A stretch of 46,283 nucleotides of DNA from Gammaproteobacteria bacterium. Lineage in GTDB: Bacteria > Pseudomonadota > Gammaproteobacteria > Burkholderiales > Gallionellaceae. Position 1 is the first letter of the stretch. The number at the start of each line of letters is the position of its first letter. A program made the position numbers and the translations under genes. The notes below the pieces were generated by a model. That model worked only from the letters and a program-made list of their open reading frames with translations, was not told the DNA's origin and searched no databases. Below are positions 9,293-18,597 of the stretch, in pieces. Location of the stretch: contig JAHJQE010000054.1 in assembly GCA_018819205.1 (NCBI GenBank), positions 1 to 46,283 of the forward strand, given 5' to 3'.

Positions 9293-9361
9293 ATCCCCCT
9301 GTTCGTTCAAGCAGTCTGCCGCTATGCGACGGGTACATATTCAGCGGCCGGAAGGGGGGAT
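9293..9361 (-). promoter_or_regulatory. Candidate expression platform: anti-Shine-Dalgarno pairing
   Basis: On the minus-strand RNA, AUCCCCC (9361-9355) is complementary over 7 nt to GGGGGAU (9299-9293), which contains the ribosome-binding site of the small cysteine-rich gene. Such pairing would hide the site and is a natural translational switch for the riboswitch upstream. Between the aptamer and this element, CAUGG at the aptamer 3' end (9384-9380) can also pair with CCAUG (9370-9366), offering a competing hairpin. The complementarity is seen in sequence; the switching mechanism is inference. Confidence 0.5.
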
Positions 9362-9379
9362 CTGGCATGGAAAGAATGT

Positions 9380-9463
9380 CCATGTCGCAGTCCCGCTACC
9401 GTAGTTTCCCTTAGGCCGGAGACTTTGCGCCTATGCTTTTCAGCATATTTGCCAAGTGCGCCG
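9380..9463 (-). promoter_or_regulatory. c-di-GMP-I (GEMM) riboswitch aptamer
   Basis: Read on the minus strand, this RNA matches the GEMM/c-di-GMP-I class. It has the 5' segment GCACUUGGCAAA and a hairpin with stem UAUGCU/AGCAUA and GAAA tetraloop (9447-9432). Next come the conserved core GCGCAAAGUCUCCGGCCUAA (ending at 9411) and the 3' segment ACGGUAGCGGG. Order, spacing and invariant nucleotides agree with the Vibrio Vc2 aptamer as I know it. It lies 54 nt after the stop of a GGDEF cyclase gene and about 95 nt before the start of a small cysteine-rich gene. It has its own promoter at 9465-9493. Confidence 0.92.
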
Positions 9464-9464
9464 A

Positions 9465-9493
9465 ACCATATCCCATTGTGCAAACAGGGTCAA
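9465..9493 (-). promoter_or_regulatory. Sigma-70-type promoter of the riboswitch transcript
   Basis: On the minus strand, TTGACC (9493-9488) and TATGGT (9470-9465) are separated by exactly 17 nt. The predicted start, 6-8 nt downstream, falls at about 9459, right at the first conserved base block of the riboswitch. A transcript could therefore begin with the aptamer. Read-through from the cyclase gene ending at 9517 is also possible, because I see no terminator between them. Confidence 0.65.
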
Positions 9494-9516
9494 GGCAAAG
9501 GTGGGGCGCTATGTGA

Positions 9517-11214
9517 TCAAGCCTTGTCTGCTTTGCTGCGATACATCGCGTGGTCGGCTGTAGCGATCAAGCTGGAGGCGGTGCCGCCATCCTGCGGATA
9601 ACGGCTGATGCCGATACTGCCGCCCGACTGCAATTCGATATCGCGATAGGGGATGGGGGCCGTCAGAGCACTGCGTATCTTGTGTTTCATGTGCTCGATC
9701 ACCTCTTCGCTCCATGCTCCCTCGAACAGGATCACGAACTCGTCTCCGCCGAGCCGTGCCGCTATATCCGTTTCGCGCAGCAGCCCGCGCAGTCGTTGAG
9801 CCTCAGTCTGCAATACGGCATCGCCGGCGGCATGTCCGTGCGTATCGTTGATGTCCTTGAAATCGTCCAGGTCGATGAATATCAGCTGCAGCTGGCTTTC
9901 CTGCCGCTTGGCACGTGCCAGCGCATGTTCGAGTCGCTCGAGGAACATGCGCCGATTGGGCAGGCCGGTCAGACTGTCGTGGCTGGCCAAATGATCGAGC
10001 GCTTCCCGCTGTTGCTGCAGGTCGTCGATCTGCTGGCGGATCTGCTGCTCCATCCTGTTGATGCTGTGTGCCAGTTCGCCGATCTCGTCCTTGCGCGAGG
10101 TCGGCAGTGTGCCGATCTCGCCGTCCTGCGTGAATCGTCGCACTTCCGTGACGATCTGGCGCAAGGGGCGGATGAGGGCGCGTGCCAGTAATATGGCCAG
10201 CAGCACCGTCAGCGCGCTGAAACTCAGCACGATGCCCAGTGTGATGGAAGCCAGCTGCCTGCTCTCGGACACCACGCTGGACAAAGGCTGTGACAGGCCA
10301 AGGATGAAGGCATCGTCGCCTTCCATCTCCGGGATGGGTTTCTCGTCGAAGGCAGCGACCAGCGGTTCTGCATCGCCCGGCCGGTTCGTCGCGACCAGAT
10401 GCATCTCGACTCTTGGCTGGGTATCCAGCATGGCTGCCAGAGCGGGGAACTCATCCTGTACGCGTGCCTCCTGTCCTCGGTCGAAGGCGAAGCTGCGTGC
10501 AGGGTCAGGATGGATCAGGTAGTCACCGCGTCGGTTCGCCAGATAGAGCTTTAACTCGGGAGGGAGGTCCGCAGCCAGTTGGGCGAACAGCCCCTGCAGG
10601 TCCACATTGATCACGATCAACCCGATTGCGTGCCGACGGACGTCGTATACCGGCGCGGCGACGTGCAGGGCGGGGCGTCCTTCTCCGGCATGTGCACCCG
10701 TCTCGTGATTGATCATGGCACGCGAGACATAGATGCTGCCGGGCGGGAGCCGCAGCGTCTCGAACACATAAGGGTAGTGTCCCTTCTCCTGCATCTCCCG
10801 CTCGGGGATGCGCAACAGTCCGCCCATGCCGCGATCGACCCGGATGCGTTCCATGCCGTGGTTGTCGGCCTCGATCAGTCGTATCTGGAAATATTCCGGA
10901 TGTACCGACATCATGCCCTCGAAGATCTTGGCCACGTTGTCTTCGCTGAGCGACTGGAAGCCGGGATTGCTGCGCTGCAGGATGCGCGGTGCCTGCGGAT
11001 GTTGGGCGATCAATCGCACATCGGCCTTCACATCGTTCAATGCCACCGTCACCTGGCGCATCAGCACGTGGGTCGCCGTCTGCAGGCGTTCCTCGGAAGA
11101 CTTCACCAGCTGCTCGCGGCTGGCCTGATAGGCAAAATATCCGGTCAAGCCGGTGCCGAGCAAGCCGACCATGACCAGGATCAGACCCAGACGCCAGGCG
11201 ATGGAGAATTTCAT
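9517..11214 (-). CDS. Cache-HAMP-GGDEF diguanylate cyclase
   Basis: This 565-residue membrane cyclase should make c-di-GMP. A membrane helix at about 9-29 is followed by a periplasmic double-Cache-like sensor (about 35-325, including APVYDVRRHAIGLIVINVDL) and a second helix (about 328-350). A HAMP relay (about 350-403), a short coiled coil and a GGDEF domain follow. GGDEF is at 489-493 and the inhibitory site RETD is intact. The ATG overlaps the stop of the upstream binding-protein gene (ATGA), so the two are translationally coupled. This resembles the NspS-MbaA pairing of Vibrio, where a binding protein controls a c-di-GMP enzyme. No EAL domain is present here. Confidence 0.93.
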   Translation of the reverse strand: MKFSIAWRLGLILVMVGLLGTGLTGYFAYQASREQLVKSSEERLQTATHVLMRQVTVALNDVKADVRLIAQHPQAPRILQRSNPGFQSLSEDNVAKIFEGMMSVHPEYFQIRLIEADNHGMERIRVDRGMGGLLRIPEREMQEKGHYPYVFETLRLPPGSIYVSRAMINHETGAHAGEGRPALHVAAPVYDVRRHAIGLIVINVDLQGLFAQLAADLPPELKLYLANRRGDYLIHPDPARSFAFDRGQEARVQDEFPALAAMLDTQPRVEMHLVATNRPGDAEPLVAAFDEKPIPEMEGDDAFILGLSQPLSSVVSESRQLASITLGIVLSFSALTVLLAILLARALIRPLRQIVTEVRRFTQDGEIGTLPTSRKDEIGELAHSINRMEQQIRQQIDDLQQQREALDHLASHDSLTGLPNRRMFLERLEHALARAKRQESQLQLIFIDLDDFKDINDTHGHAAGDAVLQTEAQRLRGLLRETDIAARLGGDEFVILFEGAWSEEVIEHMKHKIRSALTAPIPYRDIELQSGGSIGISRYPQDGGTASSLIATADHAMYRSKADKA

Positions 11215-12278
11215 GGTGCCAGCACCCGGGACAGGCGATCACCGGAACGGATGCGCGCCCAGAGTCGCTCGCGCAAGGCGGTGTCCTCGGGCGGCTCCAG
11301 CCACACCGGTCTGCCATTCGGTCGGCTGTCTCTGTCATCGCTCAGTGTGTTGGACAGTCCCTGGCGTTCGACCAGATAGCGACTGGCCTGCGGGCCGAGC
11401 AGATGATCTATCCATGCATGCGCCAGTCGCGTTTCACGTCCATTGCGTGTGAGAGCCCAGCAATCCAGCCAGGCCAGTGCGCCTTCCTGCGGGATCACGT
11501 AGCCGATGTCGGCGCCGGCCTGCTTCAGCAGGTGCACCTGTTGCTTGCCGTAGTTGGCGAACATCAGCGCGGCGCCGTGACGCAGGAAGAGCTGAGCCGA
11601 TTCGTCCGGCTGGGTATAAAAACCGAGTACGTTGCGCCGCAGGGCGATCAGCTTTTCGGCTGCACGTGGGAGATCACCGGGCGCGATATGGAAAGGGGAG
11701 GCGAGATGCAGCGCTTGTGCCGCCAGTGAGAAGTTATGCGTGCCGCCGTCATAGGCGATCACCTTGCCGCGATAACGCGGGTCCCACAACGCATCAATGG
11801 AACGCGGCGGCGTGCGGAACTGCTTGCGGTCATAGATCAGTCCCATCTGCGAATAGGTGTAGGGAATGGCATATGTTTTGCCGTTATGTATCAGTCCCGG
11901 GATGGCGGAGAGGTCGCTGAATCGTGCGAGCTGCAGCTGCGTGTTGGGGATGTTTGCAGGCTGCAGAGGCTGGACAAGATTGCGGGCAAGGTAGCGCTGC
12001 AGCTCTGCCACGTTCACCGCGAACACATCGTAGTCCTGGTTATGGGCGCTGACCTTGTCCCATAGTGTGGCGTCCGAGGTGACGACGGTCAGCTCGACCC
12101 GCACATGATGCTGCTGTTCGAATGACAGCACTACTTCCGGATCGGCGTAGCCGGGCCAAGCCAGTACGCGCAGCACAGGTTGTGTCGCACTTGCCGGCAA
12201 CGCCGTCAGCGCCAGCAACAGAGCGACAGACAGCATCAATTTCCGGCGGAAAATATTCAGGGGGAATGAGGAAGTCAC
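11211..12278 (-). CDS. PotD-like periplasmic binding protein coupled to a cyclase
   Basis: This 355-residue exported protein belongs to the spermidine/putrescine-binding (PotD/PotF) class: LRVLAWPGYADPEVVLSFEQ opens the first lobe, YDVFAVN and IPYTYSQMGLIYDRKQF follow. I prefer the GTG start at 12278, which has AGGG 8 nt upstream and gives a signal peptide with an RRK n-region and cleavage after ALPASA. The frame runs open to 12392, and the ATG at 12236 is another option. No ABC permease or ATPase is nearby; the only partner is the cyclase overlapping its stop. It is therefore likely a ligand-presenting sensor subunit, as NspS is for MbaA. The ligand (polyamine or other) is not established. 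Confidence 0.85.
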   Translation of the reverse strand: MTSSFPLNIFRRKLMLSVALLLALTALPASATQPVLRVLAWPGYADPEVVLSFEQQHHVRVELTVVTSDATLWDKVSAHNQDYDVFAVNVAELQRYLARNLVQPLQPANIPNTQLQLARFSDLSAIPGLIHNGKTYAIPYTYSQMGLIYDRKQFRTPPRSIDALWDPRYRGKVIAYDGGTHNFSLAAQALHLASPFHIAPGDLPRAAEKLIALRRNVLGFYTQPDESAQLFLRHGAALMFANYGKQQVHLLKQAGADIGYVIPQEGALAWLDCWALTRNGRETRLAHAWIDHLLGPQASRYLVERQGLSNTLSDDRDSRPNGRPVWLEPPEDTALRERLWARIRSGDRLSRVLAP

Positions 12279-12288
12279 GGCACGAACC

Positions 12289-12567
12289 CTAACGTCGGCT
12301 ACATCCCCGGTCAATAGCCAGAAAGGGGTGGAATGGCCTGCCCAGGGATACCGAGCAACGAGATCGGGCGATGAATCTGTGCGTGGCTTCATTCAGGGTA
12401 TGCGCCGCATCGACCATCCGCTCGGACTCTCTAACGCATACTGAAGTCAGTCTGGCAGTCTCGTCCGTGCTGTTCTGCTTCTCTTCGATGCGTTTGAGCA
12501 GCAGCCCGACCCGCATCTGCTGGTCGTCGGCGAGTTGCTTGAGGATGGAAAGGGGCCTGTGCGTCAT
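12289..12567 (-). CDS. Possible small helical protein in the gap before the binding-protein gene
   Basis: The 326-nt space between the GGDEF-EAL gene and the binding-protein gene holds one plausible minus-strand frame of 92 residues from ATG 12567. Its centre (LLLKRIEEKQNSTDETARL and on to LNEATHRFI) reads like a charged amphipathic helix. The ends are low-complexity or arginine/proline-rich, and no good Shine-Dalgarno precedes the ATG. It could be a real small gene, a decayed helical (HAMP- or receptor-like) fragment, or chance. I do not recognise it. Confidence 0.25.
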   Translation of the reverse strand: MTHRPLSILKQLADDQQMRVGLLLKRIEEKQNSTDETARLTSVCVRESERMVDAAHTLNEATHRFIARSRCSVSLGRPFHPFLAIDRGCSRR

Positions 12568-12604
12568 TAGCGTCCATGCAAAAAGGTCTGGCCGCCAGGT
12601 AATG

Positions 12605-15118
12605 TCACATGGCCACCTTTCGTTGTTGCAGGGAAGCCTCGAATTCGTCAGCAGGCATGGGTCTGCCGAACAGATAGCCCTGGTAGGCCATGCAACCGTT
12701 CTGTTTGAGAAAGTGGAACTGATCTTCAGTCTCGACGCCTTCCGCGATGACATTGAGACGGAAATGGCGGGCCAGGCTGATGATGGTCTGCACCATGGTC
12801 GCGTCGTCGATGTCGCTGGTGATGTCCCGCACGAAACTCTGGTCGATCTTGATCTGATCCAGAGGCAGTTGTTTGAGGTAGGCCAGCGAGGAATAACCGG
12901 TGCCGAAATCGTCCAGCGACTGACGAATGCCCAGCGCCTTCAGGGCGTGCATCTTGCCGATCACATCCGAAACGTCACTCAGCACCACGCTCTCTGTCAG
13001 TTCCAGCTTCAGGTGCGATGGACTGATCCGATACCTGTCTATCATGTCCGAGACGCTCTGCACGAAATCCTGACGCTTGAACTGTTGTGCACTGACGTTG
13101 ATGGCAAGGCGGAGTTCGCGCGTGTGTTCCTGCGTGCTCCAGTCGGCCAGCTTTCTGCATGCCGTTTCCAGCACCCAGCTGCCGATCTCCTGTATCAGTG
13201 AACTGTCTTCGGCGATAGGGATGAAGCGCGCGGGGGAGACCATGCCATGCTGCGGGTGGCGCCAGCGTATCAGCGCTTCCGCGCCCAGCGGTCGCAGATC
13301 GTTGTCCAGCTGCAGCTGGTAATGCAATTCGAACTGGTTCCCCGGCAGGGCGTGGCGCAGTTCCGCCTCCAGCATGGCGCGCGCCTCGACCGCCTGCTGC
13401 ATGGCCGGGTCGAAGAAACGCACGCCGTTGCGACCAGCTTCCTTGGCCTGGTACATGGCCAAGTCGGCGTGTTTGAGCAGACTGTCCACGGTCTCGCTCT
13501 CACCGCGGTACAGGCAGACGCCGATGCTGGGTGAGCTGCGGTATTCCATCTCCTTGAGCAAGTAGGGTGCGGCCAGTGCATTGCGGACCTTTTCCGCGAT
13601 CAGCGCGATCTTCTGCGAGGTCTCTTCCGCGGAAGACGAGACCTCCTCGATCAGGATCACGAACTCGTCGCCGCCGATCCGGGCGACGGTGTCCGCATCG
13701 CGCACGCAACGCCGCATGCGTGTTGCGACCTCGATCAGGAACAGATCGCCGAAGTCATGTCCCAGCGTGTCGTTGAGCAGTTTGAAACGGTCCATGTCCA
13801 GGAACAGCAGCGCTCCATAGTGCTTGCTGCGCATCGAGGTGGAGATCGCCTGCCTTACCCGGTCCAGCAGGAAGCGGCGGTTGGGCAGATTGGTCAGCGT
13901 GTCATAGAAGGCCAGGCTGTAGATGTCTTCTTCGGCCTGCTTGCGCGAGGTGATGTCGCTGAAGATGGAAACATATTCGGTGGTCTCGCTCTTATCGTTC
14001 CTGACGGCGGTGATGGTCAGCCATTTGGGATAGATCTGCCCGTTCTTGCGCTTGTCCCAGATCTCGCCGGTCCAGGAGCCGGAGTCCAACAGGCGTTCCC
14101 ACATGGCTGCATAGAATTCGTTGTCCTGGCGGCCCGAGCGCAGGATGCGCGGGTTCTTGCCGAGCACATCCTCGGCGCTATAGCCGGTGATGGTCTGGAA
14201 GGCCTGATTGACGCGGATGATGTTCGCGTCCGCATCCGTGATCATGATGGCTTCATGCGTCTCGAAGGCGATGGCAGCGATACGCAGCTGGCTCTCGTTG
14301 CGTTTGCGTTCCTCGATCTGCTGCTGCAACAGACGGTTGGTCGTCTGTGTCTGCACTTCGACCTTCCTGGCTGTCTGCACGATCAGCCACAGCGTCAGGC
14401 TGTATCCGGCCAGACGTTGCACATGCCAGCCCCACCACGGCAGGTCCCAGATGCTGGAATAGGCGAAGGTCAGTGCCGCGACCGACATGATGAGGCACTG
14501 GAAGGAGAACAGCAGGTCCTCGGGCTTGCCCGAAGTGCGATAGCTGAGGATCAGGCGCACGGCGGCGGCCAGCAGAAACGCCCCTCCACCGATGTTCAGC
14601 GTGATGGCGGTCAGTGTGAACTTGCCGGCTTCGAGCATGAGCGGGAGCTGTTCGGACTGGAGCAGCGAATACGCACCTGACAGGATCGACAGCAGGATCG
14701 CTGCAGGTGGCCAGTAACGCTGTCTTGGAAAGAATTGTTTTGCCGGCAGCCAGACCAGTGCGAACAGAAAGCCCCCGACGGCAGTCGCCAGGCTGTGCAA
14801 CCAGACAAACAGATTGCCAGCCGGCATCAGCGCATGCAGGCCATCTAGCAGACCCATGGCCAGCAGCGCAGCCGCGATCTTGAAATTGAAACTGCTGCCT
14901 TCGCCGATGGCATGCAGGCGCAGCAACAGATAGGCGACCATCGCGGCGACGACCGAACCGGCCATCTCGATCGCGCCGTGCAATGCCAGGTTCGGCAGCA
15001 GCATGGGGCTGCCGAGGCCTTCCACGACTATGCTGAACACCTGCACCAACAGGCCGAACGCGAAGACGGCGGCCATCAGCATGCGCAAGCGTAAGGTTTC
15101 AGAACGAGAGGTCGACAT
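12605..15118 (-). CDS. MASE3-like, PAS, GGDEF, EAL signalling protein
   Basis: This 837-residue membrane protein couples sensing to c-di-GMP synthesis and breakdown. Seven or eight hydrophobic segments in the first 270 residues, with the motif GLLDGLHAL, suggest a MASE3-type sensor. A PAS domain follows (about 300-420; MITDADANIIRVNQAF), then GGDEF (motif at 482-486, inhibitory site RDAD intact) and EAL (EALIRWRHP near 613). The EAL metal and catalytic set is complete: NVSAQQF, LELTESV, DDFGTGYSS, IKIDQSF, AEGVETE. Both activities are therefore possible. The frame is open to 15214, but ATG 15118 (MSTSRSETLRL) fits the start of the first membrane segment. The stimulus is unknown. Confidence 0.92.
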   Translation of the reverse strand: MSTSRSETLRLRMLMAAVFAFGLLVQVFSIVVEGLGSPMLLPNLALHGAIEMAGSVVAAMVAYLLLRLHAIGEGSSFNFKIAAALLAMGLLDGLHALMPAGNLFVWLHSLATAVGGFLFALVWLPAKQFFPRQRYWPPAAILLSILSGAYSLLQSEQLPLMLEAGKFTLTAITLNIGGGAFLLAAAVRLILSYRTSGKPEDLLFSFQCLIMSVAALTFAYSSIWDLPWWGWHVQRLAGYSLTLWLIVQTARKVEVQTQTTNRLLQQQIEERKRNESQLRIAAIAFETHEAIMITDADANIIRVNQAFQTITGYSAEDVLGKNPRILRSGRQDNEFYAAMWERLLDSGSWTGEIWDKRKNGQIYPKWLTITAVRNDKSETTEYVSIFSDITSRKQAEEDIYSLAFYDTLTNLPNRRFLLDRVRQAISTSMRSKHYGALLFLDMDRFKLLNDTLGHDFGDLFLIEVATRMRRCVRDADTVARIGGDEFVILIEEVSSSAEETSQKIALIAEKVRNALAAPYLLKEMEYRSSPSIGVCLYRGESETVDSLLKHADLAMYQAKEAGRNGVRFFDPAMQQAVEARAMLEAELRHALPGNQFELHYQLQLDNDLRPLGAEALIRWRHPQHGMVSPARFIPIAEDSSLIQEIGSWVLETACRKLADWSTQEHTRELRLAINVSAQQFKRQDFVQSVSDMIDRYRISPSHLKLELTESVVLSDVSDVIGKMHALKALGIRQSLDDFGTGYSSLAYLKQLPLDQIKIDQSFVRDITSDIDDATMVQTIISLARHFRLNVIAEGVETEDQFHFLKQNGCMAYQGYLFGRPMPADEFEASLQQRKVAM

Positions 15119-15213
15119 GTGACATCCGTGTTGGTCCGAGCGCAACCCTAAACACAGAAGTGACATTTGTCCATCACTCTGACGGCCTATATATCGGCCG
15201 TCGTCAGGGGGCA

Positions 15214-16113
15214 TTACACCGCAGGCGCGCTTTCGCCACCCAGTGCATCGACGATGGCGGGCAACAGCTTCTTCAGCTCGCCGCTCATCAATGCGAAGTC
15301 GGCATCGAAGGCATCGTCCTGCGCATCGTTGTCGGCCTGCTCTTTGAGCAGATCGAGCGCCTGCAGGCGTTTGATCTGCCCGTTCTCGTGCAGCACGAAG
15401 GAGATGCGGTCGTACCAGGTCAGCGCCAGCTTGGTCACTTCTTTACCTGCCTTGATGTGCTGAGTGATCTCATCCGCTTCCAGCGTGTGACGCACGTAAC
15501 GCACGGTCGCCTTCTCCTCGCCCGAAGCGCGCAGTTCACAATCGCGGTCGATGGTGAATACGGCAGGCAAGTCCTCGCCGGCCAGCCACGCGGTCATCGC
15601 GGTGGTGGGCGAGACCTCGGTCTTGAGCGGCGTGAAGGCGATGCCGTCCACCGATTTGACCAGCAGCTCGACCAGCTCGTCCGCCTTGGCGAGGTTGGCG
15701 GCATCCAGCACCAGCAGGCCTGCGGCCGTGTCGATCCACGCACAGGTGCGGCGACGCACGGCGAAGGCGCGCGGCAGCAGTTCGTCGGTGGCCGCTTCCT
15801 TGAGTTGCTTCATCTGCTTGCGGCCGGGCTTGTAGCCTTGTTGCTCCTCCATCTCCACCGCGCGCGCCTTGCAGAGGGTGTTGATGACCGAGGCGGGCAA
15901 CAGTTTCTTCTCCGCGCCGAGGCAGATCAGCATCTGTTTGCCCAGTGTGTGCACGAAGGTCGGCTCGCCTTCCTTGGGCGGTATCCAGCCCGCGCGCTGC
16001 ATCTCCAGACCGGAGCAGGGCTGCAGTGCATGTTGCGAGAGTTTCTCTTCCAGCTGTTCGGGGGTGACGTCCCATTTATTGAGACGATAGATGATCAGAT
16101 TCTTGAACCACAT
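15214..16113 (-). CDS. rdgC: Recombination-associated protein RdgC
   Basis: The 299-residue protein starts MWFKNLIIYRLNKWDV, a recognisable RdgC N-terminus, and has the family length (about 300). RdgC forms a ring-shaped dimer around double-stranded DNA, restrains RecA filament formation and is linked to replication restart. It is found mainly in beta- and gammaproteobacteria. It stands between the GGDEF-EAL gene and parC on the same strand, with 95 nt separating it from parC. That gap contains short GCGCAGAT direct repeats and a weak 8-bp hairpin (16171-16198) without a T-run. Confidence 0.95.
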   Translation of the reverse strand: MWFKNLIIYRLNKWDVTPEQLEEKLSQHALQPCSGLEMQRAGWIPPKEGEPTFVHTLGKQMLICLGAEKKLLPASVINTLCKARAVEMEEQQGYKPGRKQMKQLKEAATDELLPRAFAVRRRTCAWIDTAAGLLVLDAANLAKADELVELLVKSVDGIAFTPLKTEVSPTTAMTAWLAGEDLPAVFTIDRDCELRASGEEKATVRYVRHTLEADEITQHIKAGKEVTKLALTWYDRISFVLHENGQIKRLQALDLLKEQADNDAQDDAFDADFALMSGELKKLLPAIVDALGGESAPAV

Positions 16114-16208
16114 GATTGGAATAGCCTCGGAAAAAAGGGCGCGATTCTAGCGCAGATGCGCGCAGATGCGCGCGGGTGCCGCCGTGACGACACCCGCGAT
16201 GCGATGAC

Positions 16209-18597
16209 TTACGGTTGCAGTCCGATCACGACAGCCTTGCCTTTCAGCGCCAAGGCCTTGCCCATGCGGGCGCGTTTGCCGAAATGGTTCTGCAGATCCT
16301 TGTCGTTGAGCTGCACGGTCTGTTCCTTGCTGCCGTTGGAGGTGACCACCGTGACTTTGGGCTGGCTGGTCACGGTCACGGCGGCCAGTTCATCCTTGTC
16401 CGCCATGCCCATCACCACCACGCCCTTGCCGCCGCCCGCGAGCTGTTTCATCTCGGCCAGCAGGAAGGCGAGCAATCGGCCGGAACGGCAGGCCGCCACC
16501 ACCAGTGCATTGTCGGAAGGCGTGAACAGGGCAGGGGCGAGGATCGCTTCGCCTTCCACGCTGATGAACTGTTTGCCCGCCTTGTTGCGCCCCACCATGT
16601 TGCCCAGTGTGCAGGTGAAGCCGTAACCGGCGGCGGTGGCCAGCAGCACATGCTGTTCCGCTTTGCCGCAGATCACATGCACGATCTTCGCACCGGTAGC
16701 CACTTCGATCAGCGTCGCAAGCGGCACGCCGTCGCCGCGACCGCCCGGCAGCAGGTGCACGGGGATGCTGCACACGCGACCGTTGCTGCAGATCACGATG
16801 CAGTGGTCTGTGGTGCGGCACTCGAAAGCGCCCAGCAGGCCGTCGCCTTCCTTGAACGACACACCGGACAGGTCGAGGCCGTGGCCCTGACGCGTGCGGC
16901 CCCAGTGTTTCTTGGAGATCAGCACGGTCACCGGTTCGTCCACCACCTGCGTGGTCAGCACCACGCGCTCGGCTTCCTCGATCAGCGTGCGGCGGTCGTC
17001 GCCGTAGGTCTTGATGTCCTCGTCGATCTCCTTCGCCACGCGGCGGCGCATCATGGCATCGGAGCCGAGCAGCTTGCCCAGTTCCTCGCCTTCGTCCTTC
17101 AGTTGTTTCAGCTCGCGCTCGATCTTGATGCCTTCCATCTTCGCCAACTGGCGCAGGCGAATTTCAAGGATGTCCTCGGCCTGACGGTCGGACAGATCGA
17201 AGCGTTCGATCAGTGCGGCTTTGGGTTCGTCCGATTCGCGGATCAGCGCGATCACCTCGTCCAGATTCAGATACACGATCATGCGACCGTCGAGGATGTG
17301 GATGCGGTCGTTGACCTGCGCCAGACGATGTTCGCAACGGCGACGCACGGTGTCCAAACGGAACGCTGCCCACTCGCGCAGGATCTCCGCCATCGGTTTC
17401 TGGCGAGGCCTGCCGTCCAGACTGATCATCACCATGTTCAGTTGCAGCGAACTTTCCAGGCTGGTGTGCGCGAGCAGGATGGTCATCAACTCGTCCACCG
17501 ACTGGCGGCTGGACTTCGGCTCGAACACCAGCCGCACCGCCTGATCCTTGTCCGATTCGTCGGTCACCCGGTCCAGCACCGACAGCAGCAGTTGCTTGCT
17601 CTGCACCTGTTCCTGCGTCAGGGCTTTCTTGTTGGCGCGCACTTTCGGATTGGTCAGGTCCTCGATCTCTTCCATGATCTTCTTGGCCGAGGTGCCGTGC
17701 GGCAGCTCGTACACCGCCACGCGCCACTGGCCGCGCGCCAGCTCTTCGATCTTCCAGCGCGCGCGCATCTTGAGCGAGCCGCGACCGCTGCGGTAACACT
17801 CGGCGATCTCACGCGGCGAAGAGATGATCTGTCCGCCGCTGGGCAGGTCGGGGCCGCTGATCGAGGCGAGCAATTCTTCGTCGGAACATTTCGGATCGCG
17901 CACGCAGATCGCGGCGGCGGTGCCGATCTCGCGCAGGTTGTGCGAGGGGATCTCGGTCGCCATGCCCACCGCGATACCCGATGCGCCGTTGAGCAGCACC
18001 ATGGGCAGACGCGCGGGCAACATCGCGGGTTCGTCGAAGTGGCCGTCGTAGTTCGGCTGCATGTCCACCGTGCCCATGTTCAGCTCGGACAGCAGCAGAT
18101 CGGCGATCGGCGTCAGACGCGCTTCGGTGTATCGCATCGCGGCGGCGTTGTCGCCGTCGCGCGAACCGAAGTTGCCCTGTCCGTCCACCAGCGGATAGCG
18201 CATGGAGAAACTCTGCGCCAGACGCACCATCGCTTCATACGCGGACGAGTCGCCGTGCGGGTGGAACTTGCCCAGCACCTCACCCACCACGCGCGCGGAC
18301 TTCACATGCTTGCTGTTGTGCGCCAGACCCATCTCGCGCATCGCATACAGGATGCGGCGCTGCACCGGCTTCTGGCCATCGCACACGTCGGGCAGGGCAC
18401 GGCCCTTGACCACCGATACCGCGTATTCCAGATAAGCGCGTTCGGCGTATTGTGCCAGCGGCACCGAGTCGCCATCGGGCGGCGGGGGCAGCGGGGCGAA
18501 GCGGTCGACCGCGCCGTTGCCGCCGTCGCCTGCGGCAGCGGTTTCCTGCGCAGCGTCTTCCGGTTGTTCGTTCTCTTCTTCGAAAAGTTGTGGCAGA

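Noticed and set aside
16171-16198. Hairpin after parC as a terminator
   Set aside because: The stem is only 8 bp with a 12-nt loop and there is no T-run on the minus strand.
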